Positions 1 through 7,705 of a DNA stretch of 64,000 nt are shown here, piece by piece. The notes below the pieces were generated by a model. It was not told the origin of the DNA. It searched no databases and was given only the letters and a program-made list of their open reading frames with translations. A program made the position numbers and the translations under genes. The first letter of the stretch is position 1, and each line of letters begins with the position of its first letter. The DNA is from Aureimonas ureilytica (lineage in GTDB: Bacteria; Pseudomonadota; Alphaproteobacteria; Rhizobiales; Rhizobiaceae), in NCBI RefSeq assembly GCF_001475935.1, contig NZ_LDQA01000040.1, positions 1 to 64,000 on the forward strand, in the 5' to 3' direction.

Positions 1-552
1 CGCGCAGCCGAGCGCCCAAAGCTCACCGTGCTGCCCTTTCTCATGCTGGCGCTCGTGCGCGCCATCCGGGATCAGCCGGCGCTGAACGCCCATTTCGACG
101 ACGAGGCCGAACTGATCCGGGCCTTTTCTGCCGTTCATATCGGCATCGCCACGCAGACCGAAGGCGGGCTCATGGTGCCCGTGATCCGCCATTGCGAGCG
201 GCGTTCGATCTGGGACGCGGCGGCCGAACTCGCGCGGGTCGCCGAGGCCGCGCGAACAGGCACGGCGAGCCGCGACGAGCTGACCGGCTCCACCATCACC
301 ATTTCCTCGCTCGGTCCCTTGGGCGCGATCGCCACGACGCCGATTATCAATCACCCGGAGGTCGCGATCCTCGGCGTCAACCGCATGGAAATCCGCCCTC
401 GCTGGGACGGCGCGGGCTTCGTGCCGCGCAAGATGATGAACCTCTCCTCGAGCTTCGATCACCGCGTCGTCGACGGCTGGGACGCCGCCCTGTTCGTGAA
501 GCGCCTCAAGACGCTTCTGGAAACACCCGCCCTGATCTTCGTGGAGATGTGA
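1..552 (+). CDS. Dihydrolipoamide acyltransferase (E2) of a 2-oxoacid dehydrogenase complex, 3' part
   Basis: The reading frame is open from base 1, so the gene starts outside the window; 183 C-terminal residues are present. This is the catalytic acyltransferase domain, which transfers the acyl group from lipoyl-lysine to CoA in pyruvate, 2-oxoglutarate or branched-chain dehydrogenase complexes. The diagnostic catalytic segment DHRVVDG is visible at nucleotides 457-477, preceded by the usual SSSF stretch, and GLMVPVI earlier in the domain is also typical. The lipoyl and E1/E3-binding domains lie upstream and cannot be seen, so the complex cannot be assigned. It ends at a TGA and is followed by about 290 bp without a clear gene. 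Confidence 0.9.
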   Translation, partial: RAAERPKLTVLPFLMLALVRAIRDQPALNAHFDDEAELIRAFSAVHIGIATQTEGGLMVPVIRHCERRSIWDAAAELARVAEAARTGTASRDELTGSTITISSLGPLGAIATTPIINHPEVAILGVNRMEIRPRWDGAGFVPRKMMNLSSSFDHRVVDGWDAALFVKRLKTLLETPALIFVEM

Positions 553-846
553 GGGCCTGCCGGGTCAGGGCGGGCGACCCGATGCCGGCGAGCCGCGCGA
601 TGCGGCTGCGTTCGGGGTCTGCGCCCAGATCGTCATGTCGAGCGCGGTGGTCGGCTTGTCGGCGATCGGAAGCCAAGGGCCGGCAGGACAGGCCTCGCGC
701 ATCGCGAAGGCGCGCGAAATCCAGCATCCCGAACGCCTCGGCGCGCGCCGCCCCCATGCTGCCGATGAAGGGCGTGTCACCGATCCGGCCGGACGCCTGT
801 TGGTCATGCCGTGGGCGTCAGCGCGACCGCGCCGAATCTACGCGTC

Positions 847-1260
847 TCAGTTCGAAAGGAGGCTGGCTGCGGCCGGGATGCGGGCGATGACCTTGATTTC
901 GAAATCGAACCCAGCGAGCCAGTTGACGCCGATCGCGGTCCAGTTCGGATAGGGCGCTTGCGGGAACGCTTCGCGTTTCACGTCCATGATCGTCGGGAAC
1001 TGCTTTTCCGGATCGGTATGGAACGTCGTCACATCGACGATATCGTCGAATGTGCAGCCTGCGGCATCCAGCGTCTGGCGAAGATTGAAAAAAGCCTGGC
1101 GAACCTGCTGGCCGAAGTCGGGCTCGGGCGTGCCGTCCGAACGGCTTCCCACCTGCCCGGACACGAACAGAAGATCGCCGGAGCGGATGGCGGCTGAATA
1201 GCCGTGAGCCTCGTAGAGCGCGTGACGGTCGGCGGGAAACACGGCGTCGCGTTTCGTCAT
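847..1260 (-). CDS. RidA/YjgF family protein
   Basis: 137 residues, the normal length for RidA-type proteins, which hydrolyse reactive enamine/imine intermediates or act as related deaminases. Visible family features are the SGQV turn near residue 38, the segment from DFGQQVRQAFFNL onward, and DAAGCTFDDIVDVTTF. I chose the ATG at 1258-1260 because AAAAAGGA lies about 8 nt upstream; the open frame continues further but would run through the divergent promoter. The gene is divergent from a TetR regulator. A TTGACA box (1387-1392, minus strand) lies 16 nt from TAGTTT, with a 15-bp palindrome filling the spacer, so it is probably repressed by that regulator. The substrate is unknown. Confidence 0.88.
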   Translation of the reverse strand: MTKRDAVFPADRHALYEAHGYSAAIRSGDLLFVSGQVGSRSDGTPEPDFGQQVRQAFFNLRQTLDAAGCTFDDIVDVTTFHTDPEKQFPTIMDVKREAFPQAPYPNWTAIGVNWLAGFDFEIKVIARIPAAASLLSN

Positions 1261-1347
1261 GGGAAAATCCTTTTTCGGACGTGCTGCGTGGCGCACCGAC
1301 GACGAACCCGATGGGCGACGAGGCTTCGCGAATGGCTCGCGCAGTGA

Positions 1348-1362
1348 TATACGCGGTGTATG
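1348..1362. promoter_or_regulatory. Operator-like half-palindrome O1 of the ridA/tetR intergenic region
   Basis: TATACGCGGTGTATG matches the perfect palindrome at 1374-1388 at 12 of 15 positions. It lies downstream of the inferred ridA -10 box, near its transcription start. It is one of three related sites with centres 26 and 22 bp apart. Confidence 0.55.
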
Positions 1363-1364
1363 TG

Positions 1365-1392
1365 AAACTATCGCATACGCCGCGTATGTCAA
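1365..1392 (-). promoter_or_regulatory. Candidate promoter of the RidA-family gene
   Basis: On the minus strand TTGACA (1392-1387) is followed after 16 nt by TAGTTT (1370-1365). The spacer consists almost entirely of the palindromic operator O2, the classical layout for TetR-type repression. The -10 box is a weak match. Confidence 0.45.
1374..1388. promoter_or_regulatory. Perfect 15-bp palindromic operator O2
   Basis: CATACGCCGCGTATG is a perfect inverted repeat (7 bp arms around one central base). Its position between the divergent ridA and tetR genes, and the two imperfect copies on each side, make it the likely core binding site of the adjacent TetR regulator. Confidence 0.7.
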
Positions 1393-1395
1393 CGG

Positions 1396-1410
1396 CATGC
1401 GCGGCGTATG
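1396..1410. promoter_or_regulatory. Operator-like palindrome O3 overlapping the first ATG of the TetR gene
   Basis: CATGCGCGGCGTATG differs from O2 at one arm position and at the central base. Its last three bases are the ATG at 1408. If this site is a real operator, the true TetR start may be the downstream TTG at 1426, which has AGGCGAGG 5 nt upstream. Confidence 0.55.
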
Positions 1411-2031
1411 AAAGGCGAGGTCGATTTGGCAGGGAAGCGCCGGGCACAGACCATGGAGGAGAACCGGGCCAAACTGGTCTCGGCGGCCAGACGCGCCTTC
1501 GCTGAGATAGGGTTCGCGCAGGCGTCGATGGATGATCTGACGGCCGAGGTCGGGCTCACGCGCGGCGCCCTCTATCACAATTTCGGCGACAAGAAGGGGC
1601 TGCTCGCCGCCGTTGTCGCGCAGGTGGACGGCGAAATGGCCGAGAAGGCGCGAGCGGCGGCGGCCGGGGCGTCGAACGATTGGGATGCCCTGATATACGA
1701 GGGCGCAGCCTATATCGCTATGGCCCTCGACCCGGAGGTTCGGCGGATCGTTCTCCTGGACGGGCCCGCCTTTCTGGGCGATCCATCCTGCTGGCCAAGC
1801 CAGAACGCCTGTCTGGAAATGACGAAGCGCACGGTTGCCGGGCTGGTATCGGACAGGGTCTTGAAGCCCGTGGATGTCGAAGCTGCCGCGCGTCTCTTGA
1901 GCGGAGCGGCCTTGAACGCCGCTCTCTGGGTCGCGGCCAGCGACGAGCCCCAGTCTGCGCTGCCGAAGGCGGTGGAGGCCTTCGGCCTGATGGCGGCGGG
2001 GCTTCTAAGGGAAAAGCCGCCTGAGGGCTAG
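1408..2031 (+). CDS. TetR/AcrR family transcriptional regulator
   Basis: 207 residues, usual TetR size. The N-terminal helix-turn-helix is clear: AFAEIGFAQASMDDL, then GLTRGALYHNFGDKKGL at about residues 46-62. The C-terminal ligand domain resembles no family I can name. It is divergent from the RidA-type gene, and three related palindromes lie between them, so it most likely represses both. Start choice is open: the ATG at 1408 has no good ribosome-binding site and overlaps palindrome O3, whereas the in-frame TTG at 1426 has AGGCGAGG 5 nt upstream and would give 201 residues. The stop codon falls in the left end of an intergenic repeat element. Confidence 0.87.
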   Translation: MKGEVDLAGKRRAQTMEENRAKLVSAARRAFAEIGFAQASMDDLTAEVGLTRGALYHNFGDKKGLLAAVVAQVDGEMAEKARAAAAGASNDWDALIYEGAAYIAMALDPEVRRIVLLDGPAFLGDPSCWPSQNACLEMTKRTVAGLVSDRVLKPVDVEAAARLLSGAALNAALWVAASDEPQSALPKAVEAFGLMAAGLLREKPPEG

Positions 2032-2190
2032 AACCGGGGGCGGAACCCTTCGGGTCGGCCGACCGGGTTCTGTTCCCGCTGGGCATCGTTGCGGGCGCGC
2101 GTCCATGCGCTGCAGGACCTGCGCCCGGTGCCCCGCCGACAAAAACGATCTCTCGCTTCCCCGCCGCCGAATGGTTCTGTCCCCGTTCTC
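2029..2190. repeat. Intergenic palindromic repeat element, copy A
   Basis: The ends are complementary: GAACCGGGGGCGGAACC (2031-2047) pairs with GGTTCTGTCCCCGTTCTC (2173-2190), with few mismatches. The interior (about 2046-2125) aligns end to end with the reverse complement of the copy at 43814-43972, sharing CGGGTCGG, CGTTGC, ATGCGCTGCA and CTGCGC in the same order and spacing. It overlaps the TetR stop codon. Copies recur at 10777, 17354, 27762, 36996 and 43814. Confidence 0.7.
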
Positions 2191-2227
2191 AGGCTCCGGC
2201 AACGGCAGCGTTCCGAGTGGAGGGGTT

Positions 2228-2472
2228 GACGACACTCCCGAGTTCCCGGGTCGTCAGGGACCATCCCGTCCGCTCTTGGCCGCGATGGATTCGAGGAGCA
2301 GGTCGGCGAACGCCTCTGCGATGGGTGTTCGTATCGGCACCCGGTGCAGGACCGGCGCGCTCTCGGCGTCGATCTGCCGCTCGCGACCTATGTCGTGGTC
2401 GATGAGGTGCCGGCCGACGCCTGGGGGTACGCAGGAGTGACGCAGGAGGCTCGACGCATCGCGGCGGCGTGA
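2228..2472 (+). pseudogene. Tautomerase-family remnant (N-terminus lost)
   Basis: An open frame from an upstream stop near 2225 to TGA at 2470-2472 lacks any usable start codon. Its last part reads ALGVDLPLATYVVVDEVPAD then AWGYAGVTQEARR, which resembles the conserved C-terminal half of 4-oxalocrotonate-tautomerase-like proteins (VVIxEVPxExWGxGG). The upstream part (GRDGFEEQVGERL) may also be ancient coding sequence. The missing N-terminal catalytic proline segment argues for a dead gene rather than a short functional one. The family is assigned by motif recall only. Confidence 0.42.
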
Positions 2473-2607
2473 CCGCTGCGCTTGCCCTCGCAGGCGGATC
2501 GCGAATGTCCCGCTCGGGGATCGTCAGGAGCGATCGCCAGGCGGGCGCGCGATCTGCCGCATGTCGACGGGCGGGACTTCGGGGCCGGGGAGCACCATCT
2601 CACCTCC

Positions 2608-2970
2608 ATGTCGGAAGTGACGGTCTGGTTTGATGGCGCCTGCCCCCTGTGTCGACGAGAGATCGCGCTGATGCGCCGCCTCGATCGTCGAGGCGCGATC
2701 CGCTTCGTGGATGTCGGTCAGGCCGAGCCGGCCGCCTGTCCGCTCGACCGGGGCGAACTGCTCGCGCGTTTCCATGCGTCCGAAAACGGACGCCTGCTCA
2801 GCGGCGCGGCAGCCTTTGCCGCCATGTGGCGGGCGATCCCGCTTCTGCGCCCGCTCGGGCTGGCATTCCGGGGGCCGCTCGCGACGGCGTGGCTCGAACG
2901 GTTCTACCGGGCCTTCCTGCGAGCGCGCCCGATGCTGCAAAAGCTCGCCCTTCGCCTGGAGCGTTCATGA
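2608..2970 (+). CDS. DCC-type thiol-disulfide oxidoreductase family protein (DUF393)
   Basis: 120 residues. The N-terminal motif VWFDGACPLCRREI is the hallmark of the DUF393/DCC family, in which the CPLC pair is a thioredoxin-like redox motif. The frame is open further upstream, but the ATG at 2608 gives the canonical start just ahead of this motif. Its last codons overlap the start of the DUF427 gene by four bases (ATGA), so the two are probably translationally coupled, and a UbiB-like kinase follows 4 nt later. The partner or substrate in this operon is unknown. Confidence 0.85.
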   Translation: MSEVTVWFDGACPLCRREIALMRRLDRRGAIRFVDVGQAEPAACPLDRGELLARFHASENGRLLSGAAAFAAMWRAIPLLRPLGLAFRGPLATAWLERFYRAFLRARPMLQKLALRLERS

Positions 2971-3461
2971 GACCCAAGCCAGACCCCATTACAGAGGGCC
3001 AGGAAAGCGTCTGGTCCTTTCCACGGCCCGCCATCGCCCAGCCGACCAAGGCCCATATCGTCATCGAGCATCGGGGCCGCCGGATCGCCGACAGCCGCCG
3101 TGCGATCCGCACGCTCGAAACCAGTCATCCGCCCAGCTACTACATTCCTTCGGAGGATATCGAACCCGGCCTTCTGCGCCGGTCGCAAGGGCGTTCCGTC
3201 TGCGAATGGAAGGGCGAGGCGGTCTATTGGGACGTGGTAATGGAGGGCCAAACGCTCGAACGCGTTGGATGGAGCTATCCCGCGCCGACGCCCGCCTTCG
3301 CCATTCTGAAGGATTACATCGCCTTCTATGCGCGGCCCTTCGACCGCTGCTCGGTGGACGGCCAGATCGTGACGCCGCAGCCCGGCGGGTTCTACGGTGG
3401 CTGGATTACCGATGGGTTCGCAGGCCCGTTCAAGGGCGTGGCCGGCAGCGCGGGATGGTGA
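2967..3461 (+). CDS. DUF427 domain-containing protein
   Basis: 164 residues. It shows the DUF427 pattern: GRRIADSRRAI, then HPPSYYIPSEDI, CEWKGEAVYWDV, and GWSYPAPTPAF with a C-terminal YARPFD segment. The small beta-rich fold has no established enzymatic role that I know of. The start ATG overlaps the DCC gene stop (ATGA), fixing the start well. It is the middle gene of a three-gene operon (DCC, DUF427, UbiB-like), which suggests a shared membrane or redox function, but that is inference. Confidence 0.85.
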   Translation: MRPKPDPITEGQESVWSFPRPAIAQPTKAHIVIEHRGRRIADSRRAIRTLETSHPPSYYIPSEDIEPGLLRRSQGRSVCEWKGEAVYWDVVMEGQTLERVGWSYPAPTPAFAILKDYIAFYARPFDRCSVDGQIVTPQPGGFYGGWITDGFAGPFKGVAGSAGW

Positions 3462-3465
3462 GACG

Positions 3466-4803
3466 ATGAGCAAACCGGAGGACAGCGCCAGGGGGCGGCC
3501 GGTGCCGAGCGGTCGTCTGTCGCGGCTCGGGCAGTTCGGCCGCCTGGCCGGCGGGCTTGCGGGCGGTATGCTCGCCGAGGGGGCGCGGCGTCTGGCGGAG
3601 GGCGAGCGGCCGGCCATGCGCGACATGCTGCTCACGCCCGGCAATCTGCTTCGCGTTGCCGATCGCCTGTCGCATTTGCGCGGCGCGGCGATGAAGCTCG
3701 GGCAGATGATCTCGATGGATGCGGGCGACGCGCTGCCCACCGAACTCTCCCAGCTCATGGCCCGGCTTCGCGCCGAGGCCGATCCTATGCCGCCGGTCCA
3801 GCTGCAACGGGTGCTCGCGGCCGAATGGGGGCGCGAGTGGCGCATCCGCTTCCAACGGTTCGACGACAGGCCCATCGCGGCGGCCTCTATCGGGCAGGTC
3901 CACCGGGCTGTGGCGCTGGACGGTCGCGAACTGGCGATCAAGGTCCAGTATCCCGGCGTTCGCGGGAGCATCGACGCCGATGTCGAGAATGTCGCAACGC
4001 TTCTGCGCGTGTCCGGCCTCCTGCCGGCCGGTCTCGACATCGCTCCGCTGCTCGCCGAGGCGAAGGCCCAACTGCACGAGGAGACCGACTACCGGCGCGA
4101 GGGCCTCCAGTTGGAAGCCTATGGCCGCCTTCTGGCTGGCAGAGAGGCCTTCGTGGTGCCGTCCCCGGCGCCCGATTTCACGACCGACAACGTGCTCGCC
4201 ATGGGGTTCGTCGAGGGCGTGCCGATCGAGAGCATGGCGGGTGCTTCGCAGGCCGAGCGAGATCGCATCGCGGCTCGCCTGATGGGCCTCGTTCTCGACG
4301 AACTCTTCCGGTTCGGGATGATGCAGACCGATCCGAATTTCGCGAATTTCCGATACCAGCCTGCGACCGGAGCAATCATCCTTCTGGACTTCGGCGCGAC
4401 GCGAACGGTCTCGGCCGCGACCGCGCAGGCCTATCGAGGGCTGCTGGCCGCCGGGCTGTCGGGCGATGGCGAAGCGGTGAAGAAGGCCGCGCTGGACGCG
4501 GGTTTTCTGGGCGAGGCGGCCGTCCGGCGGCACGGGGATCTGATCGATCGCATGATCGGGCTCATCGTCAGCGAAGCCGCCCGCGCGGGTCCGGTCGATT
4601 TCGCCGACCGGCGCATCCTGGAGGCGATCCGCGATCAGGCCACCATCGTGGCGGGCGACCGCGAGGCCTGGCATGTCCCGCCGACCGACACGCTCTTCGT
4701 TCAGCGCAAGATCGGCGGCATCGCGCTTCTCGCGGCGCGCCTGAAAGCCCGGGTCGATCTTCGGCCAATGGTGGAGGCCCGTCTCGGCTTGGACACGGTC
4801 TGA
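3466..4803 (+). CDS. ABC1/UbiB-family atypical kinase
   Basis: 445 residues, typical of the ABC1/ADCK/UbiB family of atypical kinases linked to ubiquinone or isoprenoid-lipid homeostasis. Visible motifs: the family-specific KLGQMIS, the alanine-rich loop AAASIGQVHRA, the lysine in LAIKVQYPGV, the catalytic-loop region TDPNFANF (TDPHPGN in canonical members) and the metal-binding LLDFGAT. The start ATG at 3466 lies 4 nt after the DUF427 stop; an earlier in-frame ATG lies inside the previous gene. Unlike classical UbiB, I see no obvious C-terminal membrane-anchor pair. Its operon partners are a DCC redox protein and DUF427. Confidence 0.87.
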   Translation: MSKPEDSARGRPVPSGRLSRLGQFGRLAGGLAGGMLAEGARRLAEGERPAMRDMLLTPGNLLRVADRLSHLRGAAMKLGQMISMDAGDALPTELSQLMARLRAEADPMPPVQLQRVLAAEWGREWRIRFQRFDDRPIAAASIGQVHRAVALDGRELAIKVQYPGVRGSIDADVENVATLLRVSGLLPAGLDIAPLLAEAKAQLHEETDYRREGLQLEAYGRLLAGREAFVVPSPAPDFTTDNVLAMGFVEGVPIESMAGASQAERDRIAARLMGLVLDELFRFGMMQTDPNFANFRYQPATGAIILLDFGATRTVSAATAQAYRGLLAAGLSGDGEAVKKAALDAGFLGEAAVRRHGDLIDRMIGLIVSEAARAGPVDFADRRILEAIRDQATIVAGDREAWHVPPTDTLFVQRKIGGIALLAARLKARVDLRPMVEARLGLDTV

Positions 4804-5118
4804 CGATCGTGGCGCTCACGCGCCGCATCGTCTCTGCGCGCGCGGCGGGCTCTGGGTCCGTGAGGTGCAATCCGCCGCTACGGCTCCCGCTGGAGGCAGG
4901 ATCGGGCAATGGCGGGTTTCGGCCTGCGACCGCTCTCGGCAGATGGATCGATAGCCGTCGCCGCGTTTGTCCGGCTCACGCCGTCATGCGTCATCACGCC
5001 TTCCGCCAACTCCCCCGGATGATCCGTAACTCGGTCAGGTCGCCCGATCCTCATGAGGTTCCCGATCGATGCGGCGGCTCCCTTGCCCTTGCAAGCCGAT
5101 CCAGGGCATCCAATATAC

Positions 5119-5132
5119 CATCCACTTGGATG
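5119..5132. promoter_or_regulatory. Candidate operator upstream of the RHH regulator
   Basis: CATCCACTTGGATG is a perfect inverted repeat (6 bp arms, 2 bp centre) ending 9 nt before the ATG at 5141. Ribbon-helix-helix repressors usually bind such short inverted repeats at their own promoter, so autoregulation is plausible. Confidence 0.45.
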
Positions 5133-5140
5133 TTAAAGAG

Positions 5141-5566
5141 ATGGTGGATATGCCGAAGAAGGCGGGCGGGCAGGAGCGCGGCGGGGATAGCGAGAAGCTG
5201 ACGCTCAATCTCGGCTATGTCGATCTCGGACGGATCGACCTTCTGGTGCGTGAGGGCTTCTACGCCAATCGCAGCGACGTCATCCGGACCGCCATTCGCA
5301 AACATCTCGATGCGCACGATGCCGAGCTGCGCCGCTCCACGGAGCGCCTGACCCTCGATCTCGGCCTGCGCCGCTTCACCCGCGCGGACCTTGAAGCTGC
5401 CAAGGCGGCGGGCGAAATTCTCCATATCCGCGTCTTGGGTCTGGCCTCCCTGGACGATGACATTTCCGCCGATCTCGCGCGCGACACGATCGGGTCGATC
5501 ACCGTGCTCGGGGCCCTTCAGGCCAGCGCCGCCGTCAAGGCCGCCTTGGCCGACCGCATCCATTGA
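5141..5566 (+). CDS. CopG/ribbon-helix-helix family transcriptional regulator
   Basis: About 141 residues from the ATG at 5141 (or from the ATG at 5150). The RHH core is visible: EKLTLNLGYVDLGRIDLLV, then EGFYANRSDVIRTAIRKHL, which gives the beta strand followed by two helices. The C-terminal half has a second repeat-like stretch starting ERLTLDLGLRR and a segment that may bind a ligand. An upstream ATG at 5069 is less likely because a palindromic operator candidate would then be coding. The gene ends just before a PHB-depolymerase-type esterase, probably its regulatory target. Confidence 0.8.
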   Translation: MVDMPKKAGGQERGGDSEKLTLNLGYVDLGRIDLLVREGFYANRSDVIRTAIRKHLDAHDAELRRSTERLTLDLGLRRFTRADLEAAKAAGEILHIRVLGLASLDDDISADLARDTIGSITVLGALQASAAVKAALADRIH

Positions 5567-5610
5567 TCGACCCTTCGCCGCGCTTTTTCCGCTTTCGCAA
5601 GGAACCCACC

Positions 5611-6723
5611 ATGGTCCGTCCGCTCCCTTTCATGGCCGAAGCGCAACGCCTCGTCCTCTCGCAGCGCCTGTCGGAGGCGACGAGCCTGATCCAGGACCGG
5701 CTCAGTCTGCGCCGGCCCGCCGCCGCCAGCCCCGCGGATGCGTTCGACGGCCCGACGATCGAACTGCGTGCCGATACAACGGCGTCGGCCAGCCGGCCGA
5801 AGCCGCGCATCCGACCACGCTTCGCCACGCCTGCCCCGGCTCGCGCGCAATGGGCGAGCCGGCCTCAGCCGGCCATGCCTGAAGGGGCGCAGTTCCTGCG
5901 TCTCGACTATGAGGGACCGGCCGGTCGGCGCGCCTATCGGCTCTACGTGCCGGCGGCAGAGGCCGATGGGCCGCGCCCGCTCGTCCTGATGCTGCATGGC
6001 TGCACGCAGACACCGGAGGATTTTGCGGTGGGCACGCGGATGAACGCGGTCGCGGAAGACGCGAACGTCCTCGTCGCCTATCCCGAGCAGGACCGATCGG
6101 CCAATCCGCGCCTGTGCTGGAACTGGTTCGAGCCCGCGCACCAGGGAGGCCATGCGGGCGAGCCGGCGATCCTGGCCGGCATCGTCGAGGCTATCGCCGG
6201 GAGCCATGCCGTCGATCGCGGCCGGATCTTCGCCGCCGGGCTTTCGGCCGGAGGCGCGATGGCCGCCGTTCTGGGATCGACGCGGCCCGATCTCTTTTCG
6301 GCGGTCGGCATCCATTCGGGACTGCCGCACGCCAGCGCCCGCGATGTCGCGACGGCGCTCGCGGTCATGCGCAGCGGCCAGACCGCCGAACGCGGCGGCG
6401 TGCCGAGCGTGCCGGCCATCGTCTTCCACGGCACGCGGGACACGACCGTCCATCCCGCCAATGGCGATCGGATCGCCGGGCTCGGCATGGACCGGAAGAG
6501 GGCGGAGGAAACCGCCACCGGAACCGCGAACGGGCGCGCCTTCACGCGCACACGGCGCGCGTCCGGCGATGCGCGTTGCGCCATGGAGCATTGGCGGATC
6601 GAGGGATTGGGCCATGCCTGGTCCGGCGGCGACGCGGCCGGTTCCCATGCGGACCCAGCCGGCCCCGATGCCTCGCGCGAGATGCTCCGGTTCTTTCTGG
6701 GTGAGACGGCAACGCGCCGCTGA
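5611..6723 (+). CDS. PHB depolymerase family esterase
   Basis: 370 residues. The alpha/beta-hydrolase domain of the PHB-depolymerase type starts near residue 85: VLMLHGCTQTPEDFA supplies the oxyanion loop, GLSAGGAMAA the nucleophile elbow with the catalytic serine, GTRDTTVHPANG the likely aspartate and GLGHAWSGG the histidine. The first 80 residues are low in conservation and carry no clear signal peptide, so a cytoplasmic esterase acting on polyhydroxyalkanoate or related esters is likely. The ATG at 5611 has AAGGA 7 nt upstream; earlier in-frame TTG overlaps the regulator stop. It follows an RHH regulator, with which it probably forms an operon. Confidence 0.87.
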   Translation: MVRPLPFMAEAQRLVLSQRLSEATSLIQDRLSLRRPAAASPADAFDGPTIELRADTTASASRPKPRIRPRFATPAPARAQWASRPQPAMPEGAQFLRLDYEGPAGRRAYRLYVPAAEADGPRPLVLMLHGCTQTPEDFAVGTRMNAVAEDANVLVAYPEQDRSANPRLCWNWFEPAHQGGHAGEPAILAGIVEAIAGSHAVDRGRIFAAGLSAGGAMAAVLGSTRPDLFSAVGIHSGLPHASARDVATALAVMRSGQTAERGGVPSVPAIVFHGTRDTTVHPANGDRIAGLGMDRKRAEETATGTANGRAFTRTRRASGDARCAMEHWRIEGLGHAWSGGDAAGSHADPAGPDASREMLRFFLGETATRR

Positions 6724-6744
6724 TCTCCGGGGCGATGAGGCCTC

Positions 6745-6851
6745 CGCGACAAGGGCGAACCCGGCGGTTCGGAACCAGGCACAAAACCCTGCGGGGGGCC
6801 GCCGACCGCATTGCCTTCACGAGGGGAGGTGAGCCCGCCCCCTTGTCCGCG
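6745..6851. repeat. Possible degenerate copy of the intergenic palindromic repeat
   Basis: CGCGACAAGGGCG (6745-6757) is nearly complementary to CGCCCCCTTGTCCGCG (6836-6851). Between them AAAACCCTGCGGGG and GCCGCCGACCGC resemble the core of the copy at 10777-10837, and CTCTCAGG follows the right arm as in other copies. The match is weaker than for the other elements. It sits between the convergent esterase and winged-helix genes. Confidence 0.35.
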
Positions 6852-6912
6852 CTCTCAGGGAACGGCATGAAGCGATCGGCCTCGTGAGCGATATCGGCCG
6901 GCTCGCCGGATG

Positions 6913-7368
6913 TTAGCGCTTCTGCCGGAGCGCGCGCTTCATGTTGCGTTTGGCTTCGTTCAGAACGCTCTTGACGACTTCCAGCGTGTTGGTGCTCAGC
7001 CGGTCCGCGATGTCCTCGCCGACCATGCGGTAAACGGTCGAGATCTGCGAGCGGGTCGCGCTGCCGGACTCCGTCAACGTGACCGTGCCGCCATCGACCG
7101 TGACCAGATTCCGGATCGACAGCCGTTCATAGGCCTTCGCGGCGACGAGCGGGCGGACACCCAGTTCCTCCGCCGCCTCGTTGAGGTCGGTGGATGCGCG
7201 CGTGCTGAGCGCGAGCAGGTAATCGTCTTCGCCCGGCGACAGGGCGATGGTCGCCAAGTGCATGGCGAGCAAATCACGGGTCAGCTTCGAGACCTCGATC
7301 ATCGAGGCTGCCAGGGCTTCCTTCTCGGCGTCATCTGTACGGGTGGCTTCGATAACGGTCGGGACCAT
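6913..7368 (-). CDS. Hypothetical protein with winged-helix-like segment
   Basis: 151 residues, no recognised family. The middle part (ASTDLNEAAEELGVRPLVAAKAYERL) looks like a helix-turn-helix, and RNLVTVDGGTVTLTESG resembles a wing, so a MarR-like DNA-binding protein is possible. The C-terminus is basic and helical (NEAKRNMKRALRQKR). The ATG at 7368 is followed by MVPTVIEATRTDD. It stands alone, convergent with the esterase and divergent from the diguanylate cyclase. Function unknown. Confidence 0.6.
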   Translation of the reverse strand: MVPTVIEATRTDDAEKEALAASMIEVSKLTRDLLAMHLATIALSPGEDDYLLALSTRASTDLNEAAEELGVRPLVAAKAYERLSIRNLVTVDGGTVTLTESGSATRSQISTVYRMVGEDIADRLSTNTLEVVKSVLNEAKRNMKRALRQKR

Positions 7369-7705
7369 GACGTCACCTTTCGGGGAGAGTGCTTGGACAT
7401 GAGTGTGGGACGTTAAGCTGGCGTCGGGCTGGAGAGGCGTCGCAACCCACCGTTTTTAGGGATTGCATTGCCCGAACCAGCCTCTGCCGAGCGGCTCCAC
7501 GACGCTCCCGTCGGCCACATCCATCGCGGCGAGCGGAGCGGGCATCCGTGACGCCCGGGAAGGCCAAGCGGATTCACGCCGCCGCTGGCAGCATTTGTGC
7601 CGGAGGACAGCAGGCGCTGATCGGCGTGGAACGACTCGAGTGTTCAGACCTTCTTATCCCAGACGCAAGGGCGGCGATCGCGCTCGTGTTGGGGGACTAT
7701 CTGGC
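7369..7705. other. Intergenic region between divergent genes
   Basis: About 340 bp between the winged-helix-like gene (minus) and the PAS-GGDEF gene (plus). No convincing ORF or palindrome was seen. It must hold both promoters, but I could not identify -35/-10 boxes with confidence. Confidence 0.4.

Noticed and set aside
553-846. Minus-strand fragment with a thioesterase-like flavour (for example WLPIADKPTTALDMTIW)
   Set aside because: The frame is short and shifted, with no start or conserved catalytic residues. It may be an old remnant, but the evidence is too weak to annotate.
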